Positions 1-11,503 of a stretch of DNA of 64,000 nt are shown in pieces; the first letter of the stretch is position 1; each line of letters opens with the position of its first letter. The stretch spans positions 127,789-191,788 of the forward strand of contig ML213525.1 in the NCBI GenBank assembly GCA_004369045.1. The letters run 5' to 3'. The notes beneath the pieces were generated by a model, which did not search any database, was not told the origin of the DNA, and saw only the letters and a program-made list of their open reading frames with translations. The translations under genes and the position numbers were made by a program. Origin of the DNA: Heliocybe sulcata (Eukaryota; Basidiomycota; Agaricomycetes; Gloeophyllales; Gloeophyllaceae).

Positions 1-413
1 TACATCCATCCACTTACGGACTGATGCAAGTACTTGTGATCACACTCGAACGCTGTTTGAGAGGACTATGAAGTACTGAACAAGCAGAAGTTCAGAGGAT
101 CGCAGCGACTCCAAGGTCTATCTGAACATCTCAATTGCAAAGCTCGAAATGAATCGTTAACTGCGGGCGATATCTGTCTCCACGAGAGCGGGGAAGCGAG
201 AGACGCGCGCGACTCTGAATCGAGCTCGGAATCCGCCACAGCGTCCCTCCTGCTCATTACTGCGCTTGGTTCTCGCCTCAGTCTGCTTTACCGCTGCTCC
301 TAGTACTGGAGTCGGATTCTGAGGACTTCTACGACCAGCTTGTTCTCGCGCCAAGGTTTCTCTACCTTGGGTTGACAAACCCTTCGTAATCTGCGTGTGC
401 GTGCTGTAACCTG
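1..413. other. Upstream region of the AP-1 beta gene, no gene recognised
   Basis: I see no conserved protein, RNA gene or repeat here. It should hold the promoter and 5' leader of the beta-adaptin gene that starts at 414. Short antisense frames overlap its 3' half but have no recognisable motif and no plausible splice structure. Confidence 0.5.
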
Positions 414-3100
414 ATGAGCTTCCGGGCGGGACCAAGGAAGGGTGAAAACTATGAGCTCAGCCAAGACCTAAACAGTGAATACCGGGACAAGCGCAAGGAT
501 GCCATCAAGCGTGTCATAGCTTCAATGACTGTCGGGAAGGGTGCGTGCTCAGAAAGACTTCTGCTTCGAGCGGGTCTCATGTAGCTAAAGATGTTAGCGG
601 TCTCTTCCCCGATGTCTTGAAGAACATGCAGACGGAGGATCTCGAGCAAAAGAAGCTGGTCTATCTGTATCTCATGAACTATGCCAAAACCCAGCCCGAG
701 CTCGTCATTCTGGCAGTCAACACCTTCGTCAAGGATTCCGATGACCCTAATCCGCTCGTGCGCGCTCTGGCTATCAGGACAATGGGGATGCTACGGGCTG
801 AGAAGATTATCGACTACGTTAGCGATCCCTTGCAGAAGTGTCTGCGAGACGACAATCCGTACGTTCGCAAGACTGCCGCGCTGTGTGTTGCGAAGTTATA
901 TGATCTCAAGCCGGAGCTGGTTCTGGAGAACGGATTCTTGGAGCAGCTGCATGACATGATCTCGGACAGCAACCCGATGGTACGTCCACTCTCTCACTCG
1001 TATGTATGGATACCCTCATAGTCATCAGGTGGTTGCGAATACTGTCGCAGCTCTGTCCGACATCCACGAAACCCTTACATCCCAACCCGGCTATTCTCCT
1101 GACGATCCCGCCCTATTCAGTGTTACGACGAATATCCTGAATAAGCTCCTCATCGCTCTCAATGAATGCTCAGAATGGGGCCGTGTGGGCATACTCGGTG
1201 CGCTGGCCAGGTACAAGACGGATGATGAAAAGGAACGGGAGCATATATGCGAACGCGTGATCCCGCAGTTTCAGCATGTGAATGGGGCCGTCGTGCTCGC
1301 CGCTGTTAAGGTAAGTCCGTTGGCATCATAACTGGGAATCTTCATGACTGAGATGGGGGATAGGTCATCATGATCCACATGAGAGGCATCCGAAGAGAAG
1401 ACCTGCTTAAACAGTTCATTCGCAAGATGGCACCCCCATTAGTCACGCTGCTGTCGTCTCCCCCAGAGGTGCAGTGGGTGGCGTTGAGGAACATCAACCT
1501 CCTCCTTCAGAAACGGTCGGACCTGCTGCAGAATGAGATGCGTGTCTTCTTCTGCAAGTATAATGATCCCCTGTACGTCAAAGTGGAGAAGCTCGACATC
1601 ATGGTCCGCCTCGCCAGCGATAATAACGTCGATGCGCTCCTGAGCGAACTCAAAGAGTCGGTATCCCTCTCACCCGCAGAATCCTGGCTTGCAACATTGA
1701 CACGCAGGTAACAGGTATGCCTCTGAGGTCGATGTCGACTTTGTGCGGAAGAGCATTAAGGCCATCGGGCAAACAGCAATCAAGATTGATTCGGCAGCTG
1801 AGCGCTGCGTGAACGTTCTGCTGGATCTGATTGGGACACGGGTGAGCTATGTTGTACAGGAAGCGATGGTAGTCATAAAGGTATCATTTGTGTCGTTACC
1901 CCTTTATCAGTGTCTGATGGACGTTCTTGGGAACTAGGATATCTTCCGAAAATATCCCGCGACGTACGAGGGCATTATCCCCACCCTTTGTGCGAACCTG
2001 GACGAGCTTGACGAACCGGAGGCCAAAGCCGCCCTGATTTGGATTATCGGCGAGTATGCTAGCAGGATCGATAATGCCGACGAGCTCCTGAGCATGTTTG
2101 TGGACACCTTCACGGAGGAGTCATACCCTGTAAGCCCCTCTTCCATGTTGGTTCTAGAGCTGTACTAAAGTTACACTGTCGCGGAATTGGGATGGTTTCA
2201 GGTGCAATTACAAACCTTGACGGCTGTTGTGAAGCTATTTCTGAAGAAGCCGGACGTATCCCAAGGTCTGGTGCAGCAGATATTAAACACAGCCACCAAG
2301 GACTGCGACTCCCCGGATGTACGAGATCGGGCGTATATTTACTGGCGGTTACTATCGTCAGACCCAGCTGCTGCAAAGGTATCAATCATCTCTGATCATT
2401 CAGTCGAATTCTGATTTATCATTCATGATGTAGGGGGTTGTGCTTGCTCAGAGACCACCGATATCACTCTCCCGAACAACGGTCTCGCCGGCGCTGTTAG
2501 ATGAACTGTTGTCTGAGATCGGCACACTGGCAAGTGTTTATCACAAGCCTGCGGAGACGTTCATCGGACGGGGACGAGTGGGTGCCGATTCTGTCCAGCG
2601 GAAGGGTCAAGAGTACGTACACCGGCATATTCGTTCATTCGCCGATACCCCTATTACTCCGGCACGTGAAGATCTGGTACTAATGCGCTTCCCTTAGCCT
2701 TGTAGACGATCGATCCGACACGCAAAAGGCCCTGCAGACTGTCGCGGCAGGTCAACAATCAGAAAATCTGTTGGACTTCGACGATGTGCCTGCCTCGGAT
2801 AGCCAGCCTTCTGGGCTGGCAGCTACAACTATTATCCCACAAACCCCCGCCGCAGCAAACCTTCTAGCCGGAACCTCTGCGAATCCGCTGGATGACCTTG
2901 TCTCGATATTCGGAGGTGGTGGTGGCATGACCGATACACCCTCGGCTCCGCAGAACCCCTTGGGAGGGCTATCGTTTGGTGGCGATAATGGCTTCGGCTC
3001 GCCCATAACCTCGGCTCCGCCATCTCAGCTTGGTGCTTCTAGCGTGGCGTCTCCAATACAGACGCAGAAACCACAAGACGACCTTCTGGGCTTATTTTAG
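414..3100 (+). CDS. apl2: AP-1 complex beta subunit (beta-adaptin, Apl2-like)
   Basis: Large subunit of the clathrin adaptor AP-1, which sorts cargo at the trans-Golgi and endosomes. Exons as read: 414-540, 591-979, 1029-1310, 1364-1656, 1715-1880, 1938-2129, 2202-2378, 2434-2612, 2698-3100, giving 735 aa. The start is the in-frame ATG before [20 protein letters not shown], the usual N-terminus of fungal beta-adaptins. Residues about 1-570 are the HEAT/armadillo trunk, with strongly conserved stretches such as [13 protein letters not shown] and [13 protein letters not shown]. The acidic/Ser hinge carries a clathrin-box-like LLDFDD and the protein ends QDDLLGLF. The C-terminal appendage (ear) of animal beta-adaptins is absent, which is normal for fungal Apl2. 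The intron after 1656 uses an unusual GTCGGT donor, chosen because it restores LKEYASEVD. AP-2 beta (Apl1) is the alternative name; length and tail favour AP-1. Confidence 0.95.
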
Positions 3101-4023
3101 AATGTCTGTTACCTGTACCCGTTTTGTATTTGTTCGAGCGAGTGCTTGGGATGGAAAGCTTAAACGCACTTAACCTTCGCTGAGGTGGCGGGTGGTGAGT
3201 TGAAGTCATGCTGCTGGAGCTTGAGACTCCTTCCTCAGCCCTAGGGTTCAGCGTGTGCTCTGACCAGCTCGGTTTTGTCCGGTCACCCTCGCAGCTCGGT
3301 TCCTGATCATTTCTAGGGACACTTGTCTGACAATTCCTCGCCGCTGGCAGGGGACGGTGATCTATATGTAGGCCTGCCTTCCATTGGAGAATTGTGAGTT
3401 GTTCTTGGTTACCCTGCGGCTTGATACCGCAGACCACGGCTGATCCTCACGTTCGACCACGTTTAGACGTCCCTCGTAATTGCGTGAACATCGTGGTTCT
3501 CTGGCAAAACAGGGCCCTGCATTGTATACGTACTCGTGATCCCATGAGACCTGCATGTTGCGATCGTCAGGCATAAGACAAATCACAGCTCCGGGCTTCA
3601 ATTGCTGCGGGCCGAGGAGAGTGGAGCATGCCTGACCTTCATGCTCGGTAACGAAACGAATTCGAGGAACAATGCAAATAGTGTGAACGCCACGCAAAGC
3701 CAAAGTCACCGAATGCAGGACTTCCGTGATATTCTTAGCACTTTCTCTCGTGGTATCCTGAGAGTTGCCGGGCTTCGTCTACTATCGGGGAGCGTTGCAC
3801 TGCTCCCTGACCATTTCGTCACAACTAATGGTGAGCATCTTCCCATGCTTCGGATGCTTCTGCCATTATGACGACCCGTGGTCTAGGTACTGGGAATGAT
3901 TCTTCACGTTGCAGATCAGGAAGAGACCGGCGCTGGGGCGCTGTTCCGCGCACTAATAAAAACCTCATGTCTGCGGAAAGCCCAGCACCCACCAGTATCT
4001 CGGTTTGAAACGCCCACGACACC
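3101..4023. other. Intergenic, no gene seen
   Basis: This holds the beta-adaptin 3' end and the promoter of the first GH30 gene. Several unrelated short frames exist on both strands but none shows a family motif, signal peptide or consistent introns. No repeat was noticed. Confidence 0.5.
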
Positions 4024-6361
4024 ATGCGCTACGGCCGGTCTTTTCTTGTATGTGCACTACTCGCTTCTAGGGCTGTATGTCAGGAAATCTGGGACATCGT
4101 GAGTGCTGCGAGGCTACTGATTGAACGCAGCTTGAGAAGCTATCCTCATCAACCACCCATGTACATCTCGTAGTGGCAAACGACATGGGACGAATCAGAG
4201 CTCTTGACGTACTTCCAACCTACCCCGGATCCTATCACTTTCGGCTCTCCCGGAACCATTGGAGCAGCGGATATAGTTGTAGACGACACTCAGGTGTACC
4301 AGACTGTCTGGGGTTTTGGCGCTTCTCTCAGTGAGCCTCCTTATATCTAGTTTGACAAGGGGACTAATTCGCCATGAAGCCGACTCATCCGCCCTCCTTC
4401 TGAATAACCTGAAGGTGGGAATAGGTTTACTCTCGATATTGATCGTTCCAGACGCTCGCCCAATTAGACCCAGAATCCGACCAACTACTGGGCGCTTCTC
4501 GACTACTTGTTCAATGGTAAGCCGCGCACCATACGCATATGTTCAGATATCGACGCTGTTCCAGCGACGGATGGGGCGAACAGTGCGGGGTTCACATACC
4601 TCCGCGTGCCTCTCGGTGCCACGGATTTCTCGGCCAGCCGTAAGTGTGACACACTTTCTTGTATTGCCGTGAGCACTCTATCTTATCGTTTACAGTCTAC
4701 AGCTTCGACGACGTCAGCGGTGATACTTCATTAACGGACTTCAACATCGACAACGTGCCGGACTATGTGTTCAGGACCATTTACGACATACAATCCATAA
4801 ACTCCTATCTCCGGGTCCACGTTGTGCCTTGGTCGCCGGTATGCTTATGATTATGGTTCCATAGCATGCACTGAATAGCCGCGTAGCCTGCCTGGATGAA
4901 GACGACTGGTACCATGGACGGAGGCGATCTGGATACTAACTATATCAGCACCTGTGAGTGTGTAGCTGGAGCCGTTTCAAGGGCTCTCCATTAAATCTCC
5001 GTCTCCATTAAATAGACGCAAACTACTTGCTCAAGTGTTTGCAAGGCTTCCAGATCAAGAACATCGTACCGTTTGCCATTAGTATCCAAGTAAGTCAAGC
5101 CCTGAATTGGCATACGCTCCTCTCGGTCTAATATCAGCCAGAATGAACCGGAGAACAGCGACGCGACGTATCCCAGCTGCTACATGCCAGTTTCAGTAGA
5201 GGCCCAGATTGGCACTGCTCTTCGGACGTTGATGGACGACAATGGGTTCTCGGGTGTCAGGCTAATCGGGTACGAGCACAATTGGAATGATGCTGGCGGA
5301 TACCCTGTCCAACTGGTAAGTCCATGGCCAAGCCTAAGTTCCGAAATTAAATGACTTCTGCCCCTTTCCAGATGCAACAGGCCGAAAGCGCGTTTGCTGG
5401 AGTGGCTTTCCACTGCTACGCCGGAGACGTCCAGAACCAGTCGGACTTCTATAATGCGTATCCGAACAAGGAGATTTACTTCACCGAATGCTCGGGGACT
5501 ATCGGTTCCGACTGGTGGAGTGACATCAAGGTAAGCAATTTCGATACGATACGTTTCAAGCTGGTTTTGATGTTCTGCCAGTGGTATATGGATAATTTGT
5601 GAGGCCCCTATTGCTGGCCTAGGGCGCGAGCTTCGTGAACTTACTTTTCCTGAGATTCATTACTGGTATAACCTACCACGCGCAGTCTGGTCTTATGTGG
5701 AACCTCGCCTTGAACGGGAGTGGTCTCCCTAAGCTTCCAGGGACCGATAGCTGCGGAGGAGCTGGATGCCGAGGAGTTGCGCAAGTCAACAGCAATGGCA
5801 CATGGAGTGTCAATCAGGAATGTAAGTATGCGGCCGTTGACTTCCAAATTAAAAGTGATCTGTATTAATTACTGGATGTCCAGTCTATGCCATGGGCCAG
5901 GCGTCGAAAGCCATCCTGCCTCGGGACGTGAACGGGCCTTGGGGCCAGAGAATAGGCGTCAGCGTGGGTGGTGAACTGAATTGGGCCTTGATTGTTGGAG
6001 CGTACGTGACGGGAAGAGTGTCGCCCACGGACTGGCTGCGCTATTCGTTGGTGGTCCTGAACTGGTACGTCTCAGACCTTCTCTATCGTCAGCCAGGGGT
6101 GACCCTACTTTGCTTCAGGGCTGATACTTCCAACGGCAACTGGGATCCACAGCCTGTGCAGACTACGATCGAGTTTCGAGACATGCAGGTCGGTGCCAGT
6201 GCGTCTAGTCTGATCTGGCTGTGCGTCTTATGACTTTCCAGGCGACCTATACATTCCCGGTGGGCGTCACGACGTTGTGGTGGTACGCAGTCAACGAGTC
6301 CTCATCAGCGGCGCCGGTCGACAATGCCATACACTTCGATACCCGTAGTGTCCGGCCCTGA
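4024..6361 (+). CDS. GH30 glycoside hydrolase, copy A (probable endo-beta-1,6-glucanase)
   Basis: Secreted glycosidase of family GH30, predicted to cut beta-1,6-glucan (pustulan-type) in fungal walls. Fifteen exons: 4024-4098, 4174-4330, 4380-4414, 4468-4516, 4565-4639, 4696-4838, 4887-4953, 5016-5089, 5142-5315, 5372-5530, 5582-5598, 5655-5821, 5884-6064, 6119-6188, 6242-6361; 520 aa. A signal peptide (MRYGRSFLVCALLASRAVCQ) opens the protein. The retaining clan-A residues are visible: acid/base Glu in SIQNEPENS and nucleophile Glu in IYFTECSGTIGSDWW. The opening strand reads QTVWGFGASLTDSSA. The beta-sandwich follows, ending near FPVGVTTLWWYAV. Copy B lies head to tail downstream with introns at the same positions, so this is a tandem duplication. 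One local difference is that exon 12 begins with FITGITYH where copy B has AIGAITHH. Substrate is inferred from fungal GH30 subfamily 3; beta-1,6-galactanase or glucosylceramidase activity is less likely. Confidence 0.92.
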
Positions 6362-7084
6362 GAGACGGCATAGTAGGTCTACGATTCCAGGGGCTATTAA
6401 CGACGCCTTTATGACTTGTACGAGTATACCCACGGTTTGTCTGATTATTGATGGCCGTTGCTCACATACGAATTTCCGATGCAGTTTATAACAGGGGATG
6501 GTTGTTATTGACGTAGTAGTTGTTGTTGGCAGGGAAGTGCATCACCGAATGCGAATAGAATTCAGAGTTACCATTTGCAGTGGAGAAGCAGATCTGTGCG
6601 GAAGCGCTCGGTTAGATGATCAGGTTGCAGCGTAACTCCGCTCATGGGGTGTTCGAGAATGCGTTCGCCAAGCCGAAGGCCCAATGTGCATGATTGTGCT
6701 ACTCGCCTGCACGCCTGAGCTTGCCATGTCTGTGAGCAGCGACATAGCGCGACACGCGACTCAGTCGCCGTCTACCTGATACTGAACCTTCGCTCACGCT
6801 GACCACCTCTGCAGCAACCGAGTCACCGCCGTCCCAGGAAAGGAACCTTTCTTCTCGAAAGATAGAAGCCCTAGCATTCCCAACCATCGTGATAACACCC
6901 AGTTGTCATGTTTGTCAATCAACTGCGGGTCACCCGGATTGTCAGCCATCCTTGTACTTTCGGTCCCTCGTGGACTGGGGTCCGAATTGCAATGGTGGCT
7001 AACATAAAAGCAACCCTTGCGGACGGTCGGGATCATTAGAACTTCTCCAGCTCTTCTCAGAACCTTCCTCTACTCGCCTCCGTG
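6362..7084. other. Spacer between the GH30 tandem copies
   Basis: About 720 bases with no recognisable gene. It contains the 3' end of copy A and the promoter of copy B. Confidence 0.5.
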
Positions 7085-9468
7085 ATGCGCAACTCCTGGG
7101 GCCTAGCTTGTCTGGCACTGGCCTCTCCCATCGTCGGCCAACAGATTTGGGATATTGTGAGCACCCACCGCCTGTCCTGTATGACATTACACTGACTCGA
7201 TCATTTCTGTAGTTCACCACCACATGGGATAGATCCAGCTTGTTCACGTATTCACAGCCATCTTCCCCCATCAACTTCGGGACTCCTGGGGCCACCGGCC
7301 AGGCTGATATTGTCGTCGATGATTCCCAGACCTACCAGACTGTTATTGGGTTTGGAGCGAGCTTAAGTAAGCCCTGAAGTCAATCTCTCTGCTGCCAGTA
7401 TATTGACTTCGCGTCTTCTCGCACGTCTGAATAGCCGACTCATCTGCCCTGCTTATGAGTGAGCTAAAGGTGTGTAACTCCCTTCTGTCACGCTTGCCAC
7501 AACTGATAGACACGGCGTGCATTAGTCCAGTAACTCGGCCCAATATTGGTCCCTTCTGGGATATCTGTTTGATCGTGAGTGTCCCTTGGTGCCTGCAAAG
7601 GGTCGAATGGCCCTGCTAAATATCGAGCAGCGACGGATGGAGCGCAGAGCGCAGGCTTCACATTTCTGCGAGTGCCCCTCGGTGCCTCGGATTTCTCATC
7701 GCGAGGTCAGCATAATCAATCTCTGCCCGAAGTCTTGGTACTTATATTCTCCACTAGACTACAGCTTCGACGACTCAAGCGGGGACACCTCTCTTAGTAG
7801 CTTCAATATCAACACTGCGCCATCCTATCTGTTCTCCACGATCCAGGACATCTTGTCGATTAATACGATACTCAAGATCCAGATAGTGCCTTGGTCTCCT
7901 GTGGGTGTTCTCCCTCTTCGCCTCTGCTCTCTTGGAGAACGAGCTGATGTATAATGGTCAGCCTGGTTGGATGAAGGGTAGCGGTACTATGAATGGAGGC
8001 AGCCTGAATACTGGTTACATCGACAACTGTAGGTCTTCGGTATCAAATGTTGATGTCAAACTCAGTATAACTTTGTTCGACTTTTCAAAGACGCAAACTA
8101 CCTGCTCAAGTGCCTCCAAGGCTTCCAGAGCAAAGGCATCAACGTGTACGGGATCAGCATCCAGGTGAGCAACTGATCCATTCTTTGTACTCGTGAGGCC
8201 TAGAGTAGTGTTAACGCTTGAACGTAGAACGAGCCAGAGAACAGCGACTCGACATATCCCAGCTGCAATATGCCTGTATCGACAGAAGCGGCCATCGGGA
8301 CGGCTTTGCGGACACTCATGAACAACAACGGCTTCTCCGGCGTTGAAATCATCGGATACGAGCACAATTGGGACGATGCGACTGGGTATCCGACTCAGCT
8401 GGTGAGTTTCCCGCCCACCCCTCCTTCCCGGCTTTCCGCAACTGAGCAATTCCGTAGATGCAACAAGCCTCGGGCGCCTTCACAGGTGTATCGTTCCATT
8501 GCTACGGTGGATCAGTCTCTCAGCAGGACAGTTTCCACACGCAATATCCTAGCAAAGAGATATACTTTACTGAGTGCTCCGGGACGATCGGGTCGGACTG
8601 GTGGAGCGATATCAAGGTAAGCGCTCTTTTCCAAGAATGCGAGCGAGCACTCCTTAATCTAACATTATATCAAGTGGTACATGGATAATCTGTGAGTGGA
8701 TCTGTTTATACAGTTCGTAGTGACGAATCACTGAATTCGTGTAGTGCGATTGGAGCCATCACGCATCACGCAAAGACTGCTGCAATGTGGAATCTCGCAC
8801 TGGACAGCGGCGGAAACCCCAAGCTCCCGGGTACGGACAGCTGTGGCGGCAGCGGATGCCGGGGTGTGGTACAGATCAACACAGGCTCGGGCACTTGGAG
8901 CGTAAATCAAGAATGTGAGTTGCTCATGCCGCGCTCGATACGTGGCGCTGACCGTCGCCCGCAGTCTATGCGATGGCCCAAGCTTCTCGGGCTATACTGC
9001 CCAAGGATTCGGGAGGACCTTTCGGCAAGATGATCAGAGCCAGTGTTAATGGGGATTACGCCTGGGGGTTGGTCGTCGGAGCGTACCAGACCGCCCGGCT
9101 GAGTTCGAGCGATTGGAACCGCTACAGCCTCGTAGTTCTGAACTGGTGAGTCACGTATACTCCACCATATGGAAGATGAGATTCTGAATGATTCGTGGCA
9201 GGGCGGATAACACCAATGGGAACTGGAACCCTCAGCCGATCACCGCTACCATCGAGTTTAGGGGTCAACAGGTATGGTCCTCTGCCCGAGCTGGGAGACG
9301 CGAGCTAACGATGGTTGGCTTGTCTAGGCGACGTACACGTTCCCGGTGGGCGTCACCACGCTGTGGTGGTACGCGGTGAATACGGGGTCCGTACAGGCCG
9401 GTGATGCAGGCCGCAACGGTTCCTTCGTGTCTCAATCTCGAGATGAATCCGGTAACCTCCTCTGGTAG
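7085..9468 (+). CDS. GH30 glycoside hydrolase, copy B (probable endo-beta-1,6-glucanase)
   Basis: Paralogue of the upstream gene with the same predicted secreted beta-1,6-glucanase role. Fifteen exons: 7085-7156, 7213-7366, 7435-7469, 7526-7574, 7631-7705, 7758-7900, 7962-8028, 8091-8164, 8228-8401, 8458-8616, 8675-8691, 8745-8914, 8965-9145, 9202-9271, 9328-9468; 526 aa. Signal peptide MRNSWGLACLALASPIVGQ. Acid/base Glu in SIQNEPENS and nucleophile Glu in IYFTECSGTIGSDWW are intact, and the opening strand is QTVIGFGASLTDSSA. Every intron sits at the same codon and phase as in copy A. The 17-nt exon 11 is shared. The C-terminus differs: it continues past WWYAVN into a short Gly/Ser-rich tail ending NLLW, while copy A ends at SVRP. 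Both copies look functional. Confidence 0.92.
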
Positions 9469-10879
9469 CTGGCTGCGCCCTTGGAGAGAAGTCTGAATAC
9501 GATTTTATGACTGTATTATGCGATTTTAGCTAGGTGTATACTATTCGTTGTTGTAGGAGGGTAATCCACTTGTATGGGTCCAATGGTTGTTGTGAATGCA
9601 GAGGTGATGACGAGGTGCGTTTCCTATAGATGGAAGTTGCTCGTCGTCGACCCGTAAGCTCCTGATCACGTCTGGATCCTGCGGGCTCCATAGCGTTGGC
9701 TGCCACCGAACCCGTAGAATCTGGCAGAGAATCCGGATCCATGCATGAACGAGAATACAGGTCACACCACGTCATATTAGCGCTCGTCCGCGTCTACGAC
9801 TTCCTACCCTCGTCGAATTCTGCATATGCTGAGTCCTGAATAATCTGGACGATGTCAGCTCTTCGAGTGATATAATGAGCGTCTCAACAAGCCACATGGA
9901 AACTGTATCGGGTCAAACTCTTAGCTGCCTCTGTTACCAAGCACGCATCCTTGTCCGAGTCGCAGAACGATGTGCACACTGGAATCGCGTCTTCTGAGCC
10001 TCTCTCACTCCCAGCTCCTTCTGAGAACGAGCCGCGACTAAGCTTGATGTCAGTGCGATTGCAAAAGTGGAAGTTCGACGCGCTAGGTCCCATGGTGGTC
10101 AATAATTAATGACGGAGTGGGTTATAAGCCGTTTTGTACGCCACAAATAAGCCCAATCAAAATTCGACGTTCAGTTTCCAGTTTCTTCGACGCAACCGCA
10201 CTTGTTGATCCCATCCTCATCTTCTCACTGATCGTCTGCTCTGCTGATCCCAGGCTATGCGATAACCTGTCTCATATACGTCTGGCCATCCTGGTTGCTT
10301 CTGGGATAGATATCAGTCTCGCTTCTCGACGATGATCGCATGGCTTATCCCGTGCATGAAGCTTTGAAGTCTCGAAAACAATTGCGACTTACGGATTCAG
10401 AGCCGATGTAAACAATCAAGATTTGAGAAGCTTGGGAAACAATATCACCGCTGGGCGCTTCGCAGGCTAAACCTAGCGCCAGATATGAAGTATGAGCGAG
10501 TGCGAGGGGCTCAGAGTCGAGTTTGAGCCATTTCGCGTGCCGCACCTATTGTTCAGATGTGAGAAGCAACAGCTATTGTGGCTGTCAGCCGGATCTGGCG
10601 TTCAGATTCAGACACGATGGCGCACACGCTTCTTCCCTCGTTATTGTCTTCACTGTTGTGGGTCCCATCAAATATCCATATAAGGTGCGCGATTGATGGG
10701 CACGTGCTCTTAGTCTGTCTCAGACTCTCTCTTATTGTCGTTATTGTCAGAGGTACTCTACTTATACTTGCACTGGCGGACAATGCACTGCAACGCAAAG
10801 CACCCCTGTTCTCTCTTCCAAAGGGACTCTTATTACTACCACGCCATCCTCCTTTGTTCTCCCCCGAGAGGCTAGCGCA
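9469..10879. other. Intergenic, no gene seen
   Basis: About 1.4 kb. Overlapping open frames on both strands near 10550-11100 are shadows of one another and of the first exon downstream. A pyrimidine-rich stretch around 10700-10760 precedes the next gene and may be its core promoter region. Confidence 0.45.
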
Positions 10880-11503
10880 ATGGCGAAACTCGAGCTTGGC
10901 TCCAGAATCAAGAACGTGTTCCGACGTGACGTCCAGTCCGTGCCCAAGCGTCGCGATCAGACACTCTCCCATCCCTACGGTCCTATGGGTGTTTCCCATG
11001 GGAAGAACATCGGCGCGCCACCCATGGTGTACAAGCACCCTCTCCACCATCAGGACGACCTGATCACGGAATTCTTCGGCGGGAAACCTAAGGGACCACA
11101 AGCTTACGTACGTGACGATTCATCATCAGCTGGAAGAACTGAACGGGTCTCAACTTGCTCGTGCAGTACTGATGATGAACCTGTCACACGGGCCAGAGCC
11201 ATATTCCTATACGGCTTTCGTACGTGACCTCGCGCAACTTCCACCCCTCACGACCTAATCTGTGGCATATCCGCTGCAGTATTTCCTCCCCTCTGGTTGA
11301 TGGGCATCTATATCCTGTGCACCCGACTCCGCCCCACGCCTGAATGGGAGGCAGGCAAAACGCGCAACGAGTGCAGTCGCCTTATGATGGAGATGCGGGA
11401 GGGAGAGGTCAAGTGGGCTCGACGTTGCCTTGGGGCATTGTCCGCGTTGCTGGTCACCGTCGGCTTGATCGTGATGATCATCCTGCTCGTCTTGATGCAT
11501 TGA
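10880..11503 (+). CDS. Small two-helix membrane protein, uncharacterised
   Basis: I do not recognise this family. Three exons (10880-11111, 11167-11223, 11280-11503) give 170 aa. The N-terminal 75 residues are basic, Pro/His-rich and probably cytosolic (MAKLELGSRIKNVFRRD, then a region with HPYGPMGVSHGK). Two membrane segments follow: roughly AFVLFPPLWLMGIYIL and, after an acidic/basic loop (EWEAGKTRNECSRLMMEMRE), ALLVTVGLIVMIILLVLM at the extreme C-terminus. Both introns use a donor inside a repeated GTACGTGACC-like motif with phase 1, and only that choice keeps the frame open. The even spacing of coding features and GTNNGT..AG introns argue for a real gene. Function and location are unknown; a tail-anchored endomembrane protein is one reading. 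Confidence 0.65.

Noticed and set aside
10553-11101. Long minus-strand open frame (182 codons)
   Set aside because: It overlaps the first exon of the plus-strand membrane protein gene and its promoter, has no motif, and mirrors other overlapping frames.
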